Below, piece by piece: positions 49,198 to 58,528 of a stretch of DNA of 64,000 bases (positions within the stretch are counted from its first letter, which is position 1; every line of letters begins with the position of its first letter). The stretch is from Azonexus hydrophilus. Its GTDB lineage: Bacteria > Pseudomonadota > Gammaproteobacteria > Burkholderiales > Rhodocyclaceae. The stretch covers positions 104,165 to 168,164 of the forward strand of contig NZ_CAJHOB010000008.1 in the NCBI RefSeq assembly GCF_905120355.1, read 5' to 3'. The translations under genes were made by a program, and so were the position numbers. The notes under the pieces were generated by a model. The model was not told the origin of the DNA. It worked only from the letters and a program-made list of their open reading frames with translations, and ran no database searches.

Positions 49198-49581
49198 ATG
49201 CAGAGAACCATGTTGAAATCCAAGTTGCATCGCGTGACCACGACTCACGCCGACCTGCACTACGAAGGCTCCTGCGCCATCGACGAGGATCTGCTTGAAG
49301 CGGCCAACATCAAGGAATACGAACAGATCGACATCTGGAACGTGAATAACGGCGAGCGCTTCACCACCTATGCCATCCGTGCCGAACGTGGCTCGGGCGT
49401 CATCTCGGTCAACGGCTCGGCCGCCCGCCGCGCTGCACCGGGTGACATCCTGATCATCGCCACCTTCGCCAGCTATAGCGAAGTCGAACTTGCCCGCCAC
49501 GAACCCGACCTGATCTACGTCGATTCGCAAAACCGCATCGCCCGCCGCGGTCACAAGATTCCGGTGCAGGCTGCCGCCTGA
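49198..49581 (+). CDS. panD: Aspartate 1-decarboxylase precursor
   Basis: 127 residues. The self-cleavage site is the Gly-Ser in YEGSCAID; the Ser becomes the pyruvoyl group. It makes beta-alanine for PanC. The ATG at 49198 is preceded by GGATGAG at eight bases. An ATG four codons earlier lacks a ribosome site. Confidence 0.96.
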   Translation: MQRTMLKSKLHRVTTTHADLHYEGSCAIDEDLLEAANIKEYEQIDIWNVNNGERFTTYAIRAERGSGVISVNGSAARRAAPGDILIIATFASYSEVELARHEPDLIYVDSQNRIARRGHKIPVQAAA

Positions 49582-49630
49582 ACGCGGCGCCGTAGCCCAT
49601 GTAGTCGTTCGGCTTTACCTGCCTAAAAAA

Positions 49631-49663
49631 GAAAGGCCCGCCTGTTGGCGGGCCTTTCTTTTT
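49631..49663 (+). terminator. Intrinsic terminator after panD
   Basis: 12-bp perfect stem with TGTT loop (49631-49642/49647-49658) and five T. Confidence 0.92.
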
Positions 49664-49708
49664 ATGTAAAATCCATTAAATAATATTCAAAACCAATGGA
49701 GACAAGGC

Positions 49709-50215
49709 ATGGATGCAATATTTGCCAAAACCGCCAAGGGCCACGCGGAAATCACCACCAAGGCGGGCGGGCTGACACCGCGCATCCGCCGCGTACTGAT
49801 TTTCATCGATGGCAAGCGCACAGTAGAAGATCTGCGGAGCATGCTGACGGCTGACGATCTGCAGATCACCCTCGGCCGGCTGGAAGAAGAAGGGTACATT
49901 GAACTGATTCATGGTGCCGCCATTGCCAGCGCGCCGCCCCCTGCAGCAGCGGCCGCCTCGATCACCGCCTTCCGCCCGCTCCCTCCTGCGCCGGACCCGA
50001 CGCATCTGCAACAAGCGCGCAATTTCATGACCAACACCCTCAACGCCTTCATCGGCACCATGGGGGCAAGCTCCTTGTTGCAGCGCATCAGTGAAGCGCA
50101 AACGCATGAGCATCTGCGCGAACTGTTCGACGAGTGGTTCCACACCCTGGTCAATTCACGCGAAGGCCGCCGCGAAGCCGAGGCCCTGCGCGGCAAACTG
50201 CTGCAAGTCATCTGA
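49709..50215 (+). CDS. Hypothetical protein, possible winged-helix N-terminus
   Basis: 168 residues, no signal or membrane helix. Residues ~20-70 (LTPRIRRVLIFIDGKRTVED, LQITLGRLEEEGYIEL) read like a winged helix-turn-helix seen in PqqD/regulator-like folds. An Ala/Pro linker (~72-95) and a helical C-terminus (~100-168) follow. The ATG follows GGAGACAAGG. It sits 45 bases after the panD terminator and upstream of the metallo-hydrolase on the same strand. I do not recognise the family. Confidence 0.72.
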   Translation: MDAIFAKTAKGHAEITTKAGGLTPRIRRVLIFIDGKRTVEDLRSMLTADDLQITLGRLEEEGYIELIHGAAIASAPPPAAAAASITAFRPLPPAPDPTHLQQARNFMTNTLNAFIGTMGASSLLQRISEAQTHEHLRELFDEWFHTLVNSREGRREAEALRGKLLQVI

Positions 50216-50271
50216 CCTCTTCCGGAAACTCCGGCTGCCCCTATAATCAGGCTTTTTCCAAGGGGGCAGGC

Positions 50272-51219
50272 ATGTTCGACTGGCGCGACTACGGCAATGG
50301 AATTTACGCCTTTGATGCAGGGTATGTGCGGCCGATTCTAGCGGCGATCCACTTGATCGTTGACCACGGGCGTGTCGCCTTCGTCGATACCGGCAGCAAG
50401 GATTCCCTCCCCAACGCCCGCCTTGCCCTGCAGAAACTGGGGCTCGATGCCAGCGCTGTCGATTACATCATCCTGACACACATCCACCTTGATCATGCCG
50501 GCGGCGCCGGGCATCTCATGCGCGAATTTCCGCAAGCCCGGCTGGTGGTGCATCCACGTGGCGCACGGCACATGGCCGAACCGGCCAAGCTGGTTGCCGG
50601 CGTCACCGCCGTCTATGGCGAAGAATATGTCGCCCGCGTCTATGGCGACATCCTGCCGATCCCGGCCGAACGCATCATCGAAGCCGGCGAAGGCACCCGC
50701 ATTTCACTCGGCAGTCGCGAACTGCTCTGTCTCGATACGCCGGGGCATGCCCGTCACCACATCTGTATCGTCGACCAGACGGCCGGTGCCATCTTTACGG
50801 GCGACACGTTTGGCCTGTCCTACCGCGAACTGGATGTCGATGGGCGTCAGTTCATTTTCCCGACCACCTCGCCCAGCCAGTTCGAACCGCAGGAAATGCG
50901 GCGGTCCATCGAGCGCCTGCTCAGCTTCAAGCCGAGCGCAATGTACCTCACCCACTACGGGCAAGTACCGGAAGTAGAGCGGCAGGCTGCCGAATTACTA
51001 CGCCACCTGGACTTTTCGGTGTCTCTGGCGCGCACTCACCAGCAGGCCGGCAGCGAACGCCACCAGCGCATCCACCGTGATCTCTGCGCCTACCTGCTGG
51101 CCGAAGTCCGCCGGCACGGCTGCACGCTGCCCGATGCCGAAGTGCTTGAACTCTGGGCCACCGATCTCGAACTCAACGCCCAGGGTCTCGGCGTCTGGCT
51201 GGATCAGCAGGCGGCCTGA
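50272..51219 (+). CDS. Metallo-beta-lactamase-fold hydrolase
   Basis: 315 residues. The zinc motif is THIHLDHAGG, with the later His in CLDTPGHARHH, Asp in FTGDTFG and His in LTHYGQ. The C-terminal ~90 residues form an extra helical region, as in glyoxalase-II-like or SoxH-type MBL proteins. The substrate is not readable. I chose the ATG at 50272 over an upstream start inside the preceding gene; GGGGGC lies just before it. It converges on tcdA. Confidence 0.86.
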   Translation: MFDWRDYGNGIYAFDAGYVRPILAAIHLIVDHGRVAFVDTGSKDSLPNARLALQKLGLDASAVDYIILTHIHLDHAGGAGHLMREFPQARLVVHPRGARHMAEPAKLVAGVTAVYGEEYVARVYGDILPIPAERIIEAGEGTRISLGSRELLCLDTPGHARHHICIVDQTAGAIFTGDTFGLSYRELDVDGRQFIFPTTSPSQFEPQEMRRSIERLLSFKPSAMYLTHYGQVPEVERQAAELLRHLDFSVSLARTHQQAGSERHQRIHRDLCAYLLAEVRRHGCTLPDAEVLELWATDLELNAQGLGVWLDQQAA

Positions 51220-51244
51220 GCACAGCAACGCCCCGGTTCTGTTT

Positions 51245-52015
51245 TCAGTCAAGGGCGATCCGGTTGATCGCCCAGCTGGCAGCGACCATGCCGAACACGG
51301 AAGTCACGCACACTGCCGAACCGAAGCCGGCGCAGTTCAGCCCCTGCGGCGCCGCGCCGGAAGTGTCGCAACGCTTGCCGTCCATGGCCGGATAGCGCAA
51401 AGGTTCGGTGGAATACACCGCCGCCACGCCAAACTTGCCCTGCCGGGGGAAAGCATGCTCGCGCCGCAATGAAGCACGCACCTTGGCCAGCAGCGGGTCC
51501 TGCGTGGTCTGGCTGAGATCGGCCAGACGAATCTGCGTCGGGTCCAGCTGCCCCCCTGCCGCACCGGCGACAACGACAGGCAAGCGCTGCCGGCGGCAAT
51601 GCGCAATCATCGCCACCTTCACTCGCGCCTGATCGATGGCATCGATCACCACATCGAAATCTTGAGTCAATAATTCAGACAGGTTGTCGAGGGTGACGAA
51701 ATCTTCGATGCAGGCGACCTGGCAGGCAGGATTGATGCCCATGATGCGCGTCGCCATCGCCGCCACCTTGGCCTGCCCATAGACATCGCCCAGAGCATGT
51801 AACTGGCGGTTGGTATTCGATTCCGCCACCATGTCCAGATCGATCAGCGTCAACCGGCCAACGGCCGTCCGCGCCAGGGCTTCGGCGGCCCAGGAGCCGA
51901 CACCGCCAAGGCCGATCACCGCCACATGCGCTGCCTGCAGACGCAGCAACCCCGCTTCCCCATAGAGTCGGGCCACGCCGCCGAAGCGGCGCGAAAAATC
52001 AGGAGCTTCCGCCAT
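51245..52015 (-). CDS. tcdA: tRNA threonylcarbamoyladenosine dehydratase
   Basis: 256 residues of the ThiF/E1-like family. The ATP loop GLGGVGSWAAEALAR and TLIDLDMVAESNTNRQ are typical. C-terminal Cys-containing region (GSAVCVTSVFGM) matches TcdA/CsdL. It cyclises t6A37 in tRNAs to ct6A. The ATG at 52015 has GAGG four bases upstream; a GTG one codon earlier overlaps the stop of the next gene (GTGA), indicating coupling. Confidence 0.92.
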   Translation of the reverse strand: MAEAPDFSRRFGGVARLYGEAGLLRLQAAHVAVIGLGGVGSWAAEALARTAVGRLTLIDLDMVAESNTNRQLHALGDVYGQAKVAAMATRIMGINPACQVACIEDFVTLDNLSELLTQDFDVVIDAIDQARVKVAMIAHCRRQRLPVVVAGAAGGQLDPTQIRLADLSQTTQDPLLAKVRASLRREHAFPRQGKFGVAAVYSTEPLRYPAMDGKRCDTSGAAPQGLNCAGFGSAVCVTSVFGMVAASWAINRIALD

Positions 52016-53106
52016 CACGCCTCGATGGTCTTGCGAATCACGCTATTGAACGGCGCAATCCACTCCGGAGCGAACTGCTTGTCGCAGGCATTGATCTCGG
52101 CAATCGCACGCAACACCGAGCGGGTCTTGCCACGGTCGCTGTGCTTGAGCATCACCGCCTCGAAAGCATCGATGATGGCAAGAATCTTCGCCCCCGGACA
52201 AATCGCATCCCCCCGCAACTGCTGCGGATAGCCGCGTCCATCCGGCATTTCATGATGCTGCGCGACCATTTCCGCAGCCGCCATCCAGCCCGGCATGCGC
52301 TGCAGCAGCCCAGCCGCCAGCCCGGGATGACTATCCAGCAACTTCTTGTCGTCCTCCGTCAGGCGACCGACCTTCAACCAGGCTGCTTCAGGCAGGAACA
52401 TCATGCCCACATCGTGCAGGTACACCGCCGCCTCCAGTTGCAGGACGTCAACCACGCTACCGCCGACCTTATTGGTCTCCAGCGCCAGACGCAGCACGCG
52501 CATGGTCCGCCCCTTGAATAGTGGCGAACGACTTTCGAGTTGCAGCGCCAATGAGCGGAAAAAGGCCAGATCCTCGTTGAGCCGCGCCTGCCCACTGGCC
52601 GCACGTCCCGCGGGCGCTGCCAGCAGCCCGCCGGCGCTGGGATTGAAACCGGTCACCGCCTGCACCAGTTCGGCGCAACGGCTGTCCAGCTGATCAACCG
52701 GAGCATTGGCCAGACCACCGAGATACTCCAGCAGGGTGGGCAGATGCAGATTGCCGGTCGAACGGCCATGCAGCAAGGCATCGGTGGCAAGTTCGAGCCG
52801 ATCGATCGACAGCAGGATGGTTTCCGCCAGCAGGTCGGTGAAGGGAATTTCACCATCGCGGAAGCGTGACATCAGGGACTCGACCGGATGCGCGATGGCC
52901 ACGCCCAGATCGAACTTGCACAAGGCTGCATCACCCTTGATGTTGTGAATGGCACGAAACAGATCGGCGGTCAGTTCCCGTTCGTTACCCCCCTGCCGCA
53001 AGCGCGCCACATCGCGTTCGATGGCAGGACTGCGGTCGTACAAGGCATCGGCAAACTCCTGCAGCATCTCCAGGTCAAGCCCGACATTGGTCATGTTTTC
53101 CTGCAT
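52015..53106 (-). CDS. Hpt/HD-GYP two-component output protein
   Basis: 363 residues. The N-terminal ~110 residues form an Hpt-like four-helix bundle with the phosphoacceptor His54 in AIHNIKGDA. A linker and an HD-GYP domain (~165-350) follow. The HD dyad is LHDVGMMFLP, where the usual Lys of HDxGK is Met; HHEMPDGRGYP is intact. It likely couples phosphorelay input to c-di-GMP hydrolysis, provided the Lys change is tolerated. The ATG at 53106 has GGGAG upstream; the ATG at 53094 with AGGA is an alternative. Confidence 0.83.
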   Translation of the reverse strand: MQENMTNVGLDLEMLQEFADALYDRSPAIERDVARLRQGGNERELTADLFRAIHNIKGDAALCKFDLGVAIAHPVESLMSRFRDGEIPFTDLLAETILLSIDRLELATDALLHGRSTGNLHLPTLLEYLGGLANAPVDQLDSRCAELVQAVTGFNPSAGGLLAAPAGRAASGQARLNEDLAFFRSLALQLESRSPLFKGRTMRVLRLALETNKVGGSVVDVLQLEAAVYLHDVGMMFLPEAAWLKVGRLTEDDKKLLDSHPGLAAGLLQRMPGWMAAAEMVAQHHEMPDGRGYPQQLRGDAICPGAKILAIIDAFEAVMLKHSDRGKTRSVLRAIAEINACDKQFAPEWIAPFNSVIRKTIEA

Positions 53107-53251
53107 AATCGGCTCCCCCGTCACTGTGCAGATCGATGGCTGCAGTGTAACAAAGAGCAGCCCCTCCGGCGCCGGCGATGTACCACAAGCAAACCGCCGC
53201 AACCGCCTCGCCGTGCACTCAATAAACCCTGTCCGCAAGAATCGACAAGGC

Positions 53252-53920
53252 ATGCAATTCACTTCCGTCACTTTCGATCTCGATGGCACGCTGGTCGACA
53301 GCCTGCCTGATCTCTGCACAGCCTGTCAGCGAATGCTGCAGGAGCTTGGCTTGCCAAGCCGCAGCTTGGACGAGATCGGCCGTTTCGTAGGCGAGGGCAT
53401 GGCCGTGCTGGTGGAACGCTGCCTGACCTTCGCTGCGCCACCGGATGCCGCACTGCTGGCGCGTGGCATCGCCACCTTCCGTCATCATTACGCGCTCACC
53501 AACGGCACCCTGACCCGCTGTTACCCGGGTGTGGAAGAAGCCCTGCACGCCTGGCAGGCCACCGGCATTGCGATGGCCGTAGTCACCAACAAACCAGAAG
53601 CGTTCACCCTGCAGTTGCTGGAGAAACTCGCGCTAACCCCCTTTTTCCCGGTCGTCGTCGGCGGCGACACGACCGCGCAGCGCAAACCACATCCCGCCCC
53701 GCTGCTGCACGCCTGCGCCACGATGGAGCGGGCGGTGGCGGGGAATCTGCACATCGGCGATTCCCGCCACGATATCGCTACCGCCCGCAACGCCGGTTGT
53801 GCCGTGTACGCCGTACCCTACGGCTACCACGGTGGCGAACCGCTGCGTGCCGACGAATGCGACGCCCTGGTGGCCGACATCGCCACCGCCTTGCGCCTGG
53901 CGCAATTGCCGGCGCGCTGA
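53252..53920 (+). CDS. gph: Phosphoglycolate phosphatase
   Basis: 222 residues, HAD superfamily with a helical cap. Motif I is FDLDGTLVDSLPDL, motif II VVTNKPE, motif III/IV RKPHPAP and IGDSRHDIATARNAG. It removes 2-phosphoglycolate produced in DNA repair or by oxygenation. The start is set by homology, since the frame is open far upstream. It converges on nirE. Confidence 0.88.
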   Translation: MQFTSVTFDLDGTLVDSLPDLCTACQRMLQELGLPSRSLDEIGRFVGEGMAVLVERCLTFAAPPDAALLARGIATFRHHYALTNGTLTRCYPGVEEALHAWQATGIAMAVVTNKPEAFTLQLLEKLALTPFFPVVVGGDTTAQRKPHPAPLLHACATMERAVAGNLHIGDSRHDIATARNAGCAVYAVPYGYHGGEPLRADECDALVADIATALRLAQLPAR

Positions 53921-53930
53921 AGCCGGGCCG

Positions 53931-54764
53931 TCAGGCCATGCTCACCGCGCATTCCAGATTGAGCGATTGCAGCGGCGCGCTGTCCGCCACCGGGACTCCG
54001 GCCGACGCGCCATAACGTGCGGCCAGCAAACCGGCCTCGCGTTTGGCAGAGTAATTGCCCGCCACCGCACCGATCACGATCAGTGCGGGCGACTGCAGGT
54101 CGGCCGCTGCCACCTTCTCGGCCAGTTCCGCAATGGGCGCGGCCACGCTCCGCTGACCTCGCGTCGTCGCCGATTGCACCACCAGACCCGGCGTCGTCGC
54201 CGGCAGACCGTGCGCCATGAGTTGGGCGCAGACCTTCGGCAAGGCGGCCAGTCCCATGTACACCACCAGCGTCTGCCGCTCGCGGGCCAGCACATCCCAG
54301 TCGAGATCGAGCGAACCTTCCTTCAGATGGCCCGTCGTCAGCACCAGGGTGCAGGCATGCGCCCGGTGCGTCAGCGGTACGCCGGTGTAAGCACCGACAG
54401 CAGACGCCGTGGTCACCCCGGGGACAATCTCGAACGGAATCCCGGCCGCTTCCAGCGCCGCCATTTCCTCCCCGCCACGACCGAAAATGAAGGGGTCGCC
54501 ACCTTTCAGACGCACCACGTGCAGGCCCTCGCGGGCGAGACTGACCAGCAGTTCATTGATGCGATCCTGCGGCAGGGCATGTCGCCCGGACTCCTTGCCG
54601 GCATACACCGTACGCGCCGCAGGAGAAATGAGCGCAATCACCTCATCACCGACCAGATTGTCGTACACCACCGCCTCCGCCTCGCGGATCAGGCGATAGG
54701 CGCGCAACGTGAGCAATTCCGGGTCACCCGACCCAGCACCCACCAGACTGACTTTACCGAGCAT
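53931..54764 (-). CDS. nirE: Uroporphyrinogen-III C-methyltransferase NirE
   Basis: 277 residues of the SUMT/CobA family. SAM-binding GAGSGDPELLTLRA, GGDPFIFGRGGEE and the PGVTTASAVGAYTGVPLTHR block are intact. It makes precorrin-2, the first committed step to siroheme and heme d1. The position at the end of the nir operon favours NirE over a cobalamin-only CobA. The ATG at 54764 has a GGGGGA ribosome site; an ATG ten codons upstream lacks one. Confidence 0.92.
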   Translation of the reverse strand: MLGKVSLVGAGSGDPELLTLRAYRLIREAEAVVYDNLVGDEVIALISPAARTVYAGKESGRHALPQDRINELLVSLAREGLHVVRLKGGDPFIFGRGGEEMAALEAAGIPFEIVPGVTTASAVGAYTGVPLTHRAHACTLVLTTGHLKEGSLDLDWDVLARERQTLVVYMGLAALPKVCAQLMAHGLPATTPGLVVQSATTRGQRSVAAPIAELAEKVAAADLQSPALIVIGAVAGNYSAKREAGLLAARYGASAGVPVADSAPLQSLNLECAVSMA

Positions 54765-54808
54765 GATCTTTTCCCCCTTTTTCCATTGGCGCATTGCTTC
54801 CCACCGAC

Positions 54809-56407
54809 TCAGTGACTGGTCCCTTCCGAGCGGGTGATTTTGTTGTGCAGATTGTACTTACCGACAGGTTTGTCCATCGGAATACGCTTGACCTCCTTGA
54901 GTGTCGCCGCATCAAACACGATCAGCGCCCCCCCTGCTGCCTTGCGCTCCCACAGGCTCGCCAATACGTAGCGCCCATCGCGCGTGAATTCGACATGCGC
55001 CAGCGTCTTGCCCGGTTCCGGGCGCAGGCGCGCCACGATCTCCAGTGTCTCCTTGTCGATGACCTGCAAGGTGTCGCGGTGTTCCCGGTGCATCATCGAA
55101 TCGGTCCAGGCGTAACGGCTCTTTTCATGACTGCGCATGAAAAAGCCCGGCCCCAGGGTGGGAATGCTCTTGATCAGCTGCCAGTTGCCGGTGTCGATGA
55201 TGCTGACCAGCCCTTCGTTCAGATTGGGCGTTGCCATCACGGTTTTCCCCTGCCAGGCCCAGGTAATGCCGGACCCCAGGTGTGGCATGCCGGGCAATTG
55301 CAGTTCGGCCACCTTCTTGCGCGCATCGAGGTTGATCACCTGTCCGCGGCCGCCTTCCCGCGAGGCACCCATCAGGTCGTTGTAATCCTGGGTGAAGAAA
55401 AAGTCGTCGAGATAACCCTCGGTCTTGGTGCGTTGCGGGTTGAGGAAGCCAGGGATGAAGGCCCCTTCCTTGTACTGGAAATCGTGCACCCAGCCGACCG
55501 CGATGTCCGGGTGTTTCGGGTCGTAGGAAATCTCCCAGACTTCGTTCACATCCTTCAGTGCGGCCACAAAACTCTGTCGCGGCGCGGCGTCGTACACCGC
55601 CGATACCCGCGAGCTGTGCTTGCCATCCTTGTCCGTCACCGGCAGCACGCGCACGGGCTTGAGGTCGCTGTCGAGAATCACCAGACTGTGCGGCAGGTAA
55701 TTGGCGATGGCGACATAGTTGCCATCGCCCGAGACGGCTGCATTACGGGTATTGATGCCGGCCCGCACTTCAGCCACTGGCGTCAGGTTCCAGATGTCGT
55801 ACTTGGTCACCCAGCCATCGCGCGAGGCGAAATAGACGAACCGCCCGTCCGGCGAGAACTTCGGTCCACCGTGCAGGGCAAAGCGGGACTGAAAGCGGTG
55901 GATGGGCTCAAGCGTGTCGCCATCGAGAATGGACACGTGATGATCGCCACTTTCGACAACGATGAAGAGATTCATCGGGTCGGCCTTGAAGGAAGGCCGG
56001 TGGGGCAATTGCTTCGCATCGGCATGAACGATGTGCGATGCCTTGATATCGGCTTCATCCCAGCGCGGACTAACCACTGGCGGCGTGTAGATATAGGCCT
56101 GCAAGGCATCGATTTGCGCAGCGTCGAGATGCTTGGCGAAACCTTCCATCTGCGTCGCCGGCCGGCCTTCGGCGATCACCTTGCTGGCTTCACCCTTGCG
56201 CAAGCGCCCCAGATTTTCCGGCAGCAGCGCCGGCCCCATGCCGCCGAGGCGGTCAACACCGTGGCAACTGGCGCAATGCTTCTGATACAGCGCCGCAGTA
56301 TCGTCTGCCGCCAGCGCGGGAGCGGCCACGGCGGCGAACAGCAGCGCCAGGAAGGTCCACCTGGCGGCGACTGGGGTGATTTTTCCGGGGTGATTGCGCG
56401 AGCACAT
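54809..56407 (-). CDS. nirN: Dihydro-heme d1 dehydrogenase NirN
   Basis: 532 residues. Signal peptide (to ~35), then a cytochrome c domain with CASCH, then an eight-blade d1-type propeller (~145-530). It is a cd1-reductase paralogue that completes heme d1 by forming the acrylate double bond. It is distinguished from NirS by operon position and by its lower similarity to NirS across the propeller. An AAAGGA ribosome site precedes the ATG; it starts 24 bases after nirJ. Confidence 0.93.
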   Translation of the reverse strand: MCSRNHPGKITPVAARWTFLALLFAAVAAPALAADDTAALYQKHCASCHGVDRLGGMGPALLPENLGRLRKGEASKVIAEGRPATQMEGFAKHLDAAQIDALQAYIYTPPVVSPRWDEADIKASHIVHADAKQLPHRPSFKADPMNLFIVVESGDHHVSILDGDTLEPIHRFQSRFALHGGPKFSPDGRFVYFASRDGWVTKYDIWNLTPVAEVRAGINTRNAAVSGDGNYVAIANYLPHSLVILDSDLKPVRVLPVTDKDGKHSSRVSAVYDAAPRQSFVAALKDVNEVWEISYDPKHPDIAVGWVHDFQYKEGAFIPGFLNPQRTKTEGYLDDFFFTQDYNDLMGASREGGRGQVINLDARKKVAELQLPGMPHLGSGITWAWQGKTVMATPNLNEGLVSIIDTGNWQLIKSIPTLGPGFFMRSHEKSRYAWTDSMMHREHRDTLQVIDKETLEIVARLRPEPGKTLAHVEFTRDGRYVLASLWERKAAGGALIVFDAATLKEVKRIPMDKPVGKYNLHNKITRSEGTSH

Positions 56408-56431
56408 GGGGTTTCCTTTGGGTAGCCTGGT

Positions 56432-57571
56432 TCAGGCGGCGATTTCGGCGTCGGTCAGATAGCAACCGGGATCTTCCGCCCACAGGTTGCCGGTCAGTTG
56501 CTGTGCCCGCACCCGGGTGTTGCCATTGCAGATCGCCAGATGCGCACAGCCGGCACAGCGCCCCTCGACCGGACGCGGGCGCTGTTTGAGCCCGGCCATC
56601 AGGGGATCAGACAGATCGGCCCAGATAGCGCCAAACGCCTTGTCCCGCACGTTGGCGAGCGGGTAGTGCCACCACATGGTGTCGGGATGCACGACGCCCA
56701 GGTTGTCGATATTGGCCACATTCTGGCCGGAAGCATTGCCACCCCACTGGCGCAGCTTGCCGGCAATGTGCTCGGCCTGCTGCGGAAAATGCCGGCGCAC
56801 CCAGTGCAGGAAGAACGGCCCGTCGGCATCGTTGTTACCGGTGGTGAATTCCTTGTGCACACCCCGCCGACGATAGGCGAGACAGGTGTCGAACAGCAAT
56901 TCCATCGCCTGGCGCGTCAGTTTGTGCTGCGCGTCTTCGGCACGATTTTTATTACCGCGCCCGGCATAGTTGAGGTGGGAAAAATAGAAACGATCGATCC
57001 CCTCATCCTCGACCAGTTGCAGCAGGCCGGGCAAATCGTCGGCATTGTCGCGTGTCATGGTGTAGCGCACGCCAATCTTCAGGCCATGGTCACGGCACAG
57101 GCGAATGGCGTGCAAGGAGGCATCAAAGGCCCCCTGCTGCTGGCGGAAACGATCGTGCGTCGCGCCTAGGCCATCGAGCGAAATGCCGACGTAGTCGAAA
57201 TCACACTCGGCAATGGCGGCAATATTGCTTGCATCGATCAGCGTGCCATTGGACGACAGCGCGACATAAAAGCCCATGCTTTTGGCACGCCGAGCAATGG
57301 CGTAGATGTCCGGATGCAGCAGCGGCTCGCCACCGGAGAGAATCAGCACCGGGACGCGGGCGGCCTTGAGATCATCCTGCACACGGTAGATTTCCTCGGT
57401 ACTCAACTCGCCCGGGAAATGCGTATTGGTCGACACCGAGTAACAGTGGCGGCAGGTCAGGTTGCAGCGGCGCAGCAGGTTCCAGATCACGACCGGACCC
57501 GGCGGCGAGCGATGCGGCCCGACGGGCGTCGGAGTGTCGATTTCGGCGATGAACTGACTGATACGAAACAT
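56432..57571 (-). CDS. nirJ: Heme d1 biosynthesis radical SAM protein NirJ
   Basis: 379 residues. The radical SAM motif is CNLTCRHCYS; a C-terminal SPASM-like cysteine cluster is CAGCAHLAIC with a further Cys in EDPGCY. NirJ removes propionate side chains from 12,18-didecarboxysiroheme. CAGGAG lies seven bases before the ATG. It follows nirH by 11 bases. Confidence 0.95.
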   Translation of the reverse strand: MFRISQFIAEIDTPTPVGPHRSPPGPVVIWNLLRRCNLTCRHCYSVSTNTHFPGELSTEEIYRVQDDLKAARVPVLILSGGEPLLHPDIYAIARRAKSMGFYVALSSNGTLIDASNIAAIAECDFDYVGISLDGLGATHDRFRQQQGAFDASLHAIRLCRDHGLKIGVRYTMTRDNADDLPGLLQLVEDEGIDRFYFSHLNYAGRGNKNRAEDAQHKLTRQAMELLFDTCLAYRRRGVHKEFTTGNNDADGPFFLHWVRRHFPQQAEHIAGKLRQWGGNASGQNVANIDNLGVVHPDTMWWHYPLANVRDKAFGAIWADLSDPLMAGLKQRPRPVEGRCAGCAHLAICNGNTRVRAQQLTGNLWAEDPGCYLTDAEIAA

Positions 57572-57582
57572 GCCTACTCCTG

Positions 57583-58056
57583 TCAGGCGGTGAGCCGCAG
57601 CCCGGTTTTCTTGAGGATCTGGGTGGAAAACAGCACATCACTGCTGCGACAGGCTTCCCCCAGAAGCGCGCGCACTTCTTCGACGTGCACCATGACTTCG
57701 TCCCGGTTGCCGCCATGCAGCATGGCAAACAGGTTGTACGGCCAGTCGGGCAGATGGCGCGGCCGGCGGTAGCAGTGGGTGACGAAAGGCAGCTGGCCGA
57801 TGCGCTCGCCCAGGGCATCGACCACGGCATCGTCGACATCCCACACGCTCATGCCATTGGCGCTATAGCCGATGGCGTAGTGATTGGGCACCACGCCGAT
57901 GCGCCGGATCACGCCGCGGGCAAGCAGATCCTCAATGCCGGCGAGGACTGTCGCCTCGTCGCAACCCAGGGTCCGCGCCAGTTCGGCATAAGGTTCCGGG
58001 GTCAGCGGCAGGCCCTGCTGGGTCGCCAGGATCAGGCGACGCGCGAAATCATCCAT
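57583..58056 (-). CDS. nirH: Siroheme decarboxylase subunit NirH
   Basis: 157 residues, Lrp/AsnC-like: winged helix (~1-55) and ligand-binding domain with CYRRPRHLPDWPYNLF (~95-110). It matches the NirL half of NirDL upstream. With NirG it forms a siroheme decarboxylase. Its start lies inside the nirG stop region (8-base overlap). Confidence 0.9.
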   Translation of the reverse strand: MDDFARRLILATQQGLPLTPEPYAELARTLGCDEATVLAGIEDLLARGVIRRIGVVPNHYAIGYSANGMSVWDVDDAVVDALGERIGQLPFVTHCYRRPRHLPDWPYNLFAMLHGGNRDEVMVHVEEVRALLGEACRSSDVLFSTQILKKTGLRLTA

Positions 58057-58528
58057 AGCGCCCCCCGCGGCTGGCCAGCTTCATTTCCACGAAATATTCC
58101 TTTTCCTTGGGAAAAGCATGCACCCTCAGGCCGGTACCGGCTTCGATGCAGGCAATTGCCTCGGCAATCCCTGCCGGAGTTTCGGTCGCCAACACGAACC
58201 ACATATTGAAACGATGCTCACGCCGATAATTGTGTGCCACCTGCGGCAGCGCATTGACCACCGCCAGCACCCGCTCCCAGTCGGCTTCCGGAACTTCCAG
58301 CGCCGCCAGCACGAAGGCACCACCCACCCGCTCGACCTGGAACAGCGGCCCGAAACGCGTCAGCACGCCGCGCTGCAACAGATTTTTGATGCGCGCAATC
58401 AACTCGCTTTCCTGCATACCCAGACGGGCAGCCGCCACCGCATAGGGGTGGGAACACACGGGAAAACCGCCCTGCAAGTGATCGATGATGCTGCGCTCCA
58501 GCGGATCGAGGGCCATGGCGTCAGACAT
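58049..58528 (-). CDS. nirG: Siroheme decarboxylase subunit NirG
   Basis: 159 residues, Lrp/AsnC-like, with VAHNYRREHRFNMWFVL, matching the NirD half of NirDL. The ATG at 58528 overlaps the nirDL stop by eight bases; an ATG four codons later is possible. The open frame begins further upstream. Confidence 0.89.
   Translation of the reverse strand: MSDAMALDPLERSIIDHLQGGFPVCSHPYAVAAARLGMQESELIARIKNLLQRGVLTRFGPLFQVERVGGAFVLAALEVPEADWERVLAVVNALPQVAHNYRREHRFNMWFVLATETPAGIAEAIACIEAGTGLRVHAFPKEKEYFVEMKLASRGGRYG

Noticed and set aside
53107..53319. N-terminal extension of the Hpt/HD-GYP protein to 53319
   Set aside because: The extra 71 residues are Arg/Cys-rich, overlap the gph promoter and start region, and lack homology; two good ribosome sites support starts at 53106 or 53094.
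54794..56425. 543-codon frame opposite nirN
   Set aside because: Shadow of nirN; no recognisable fold and no start signal.
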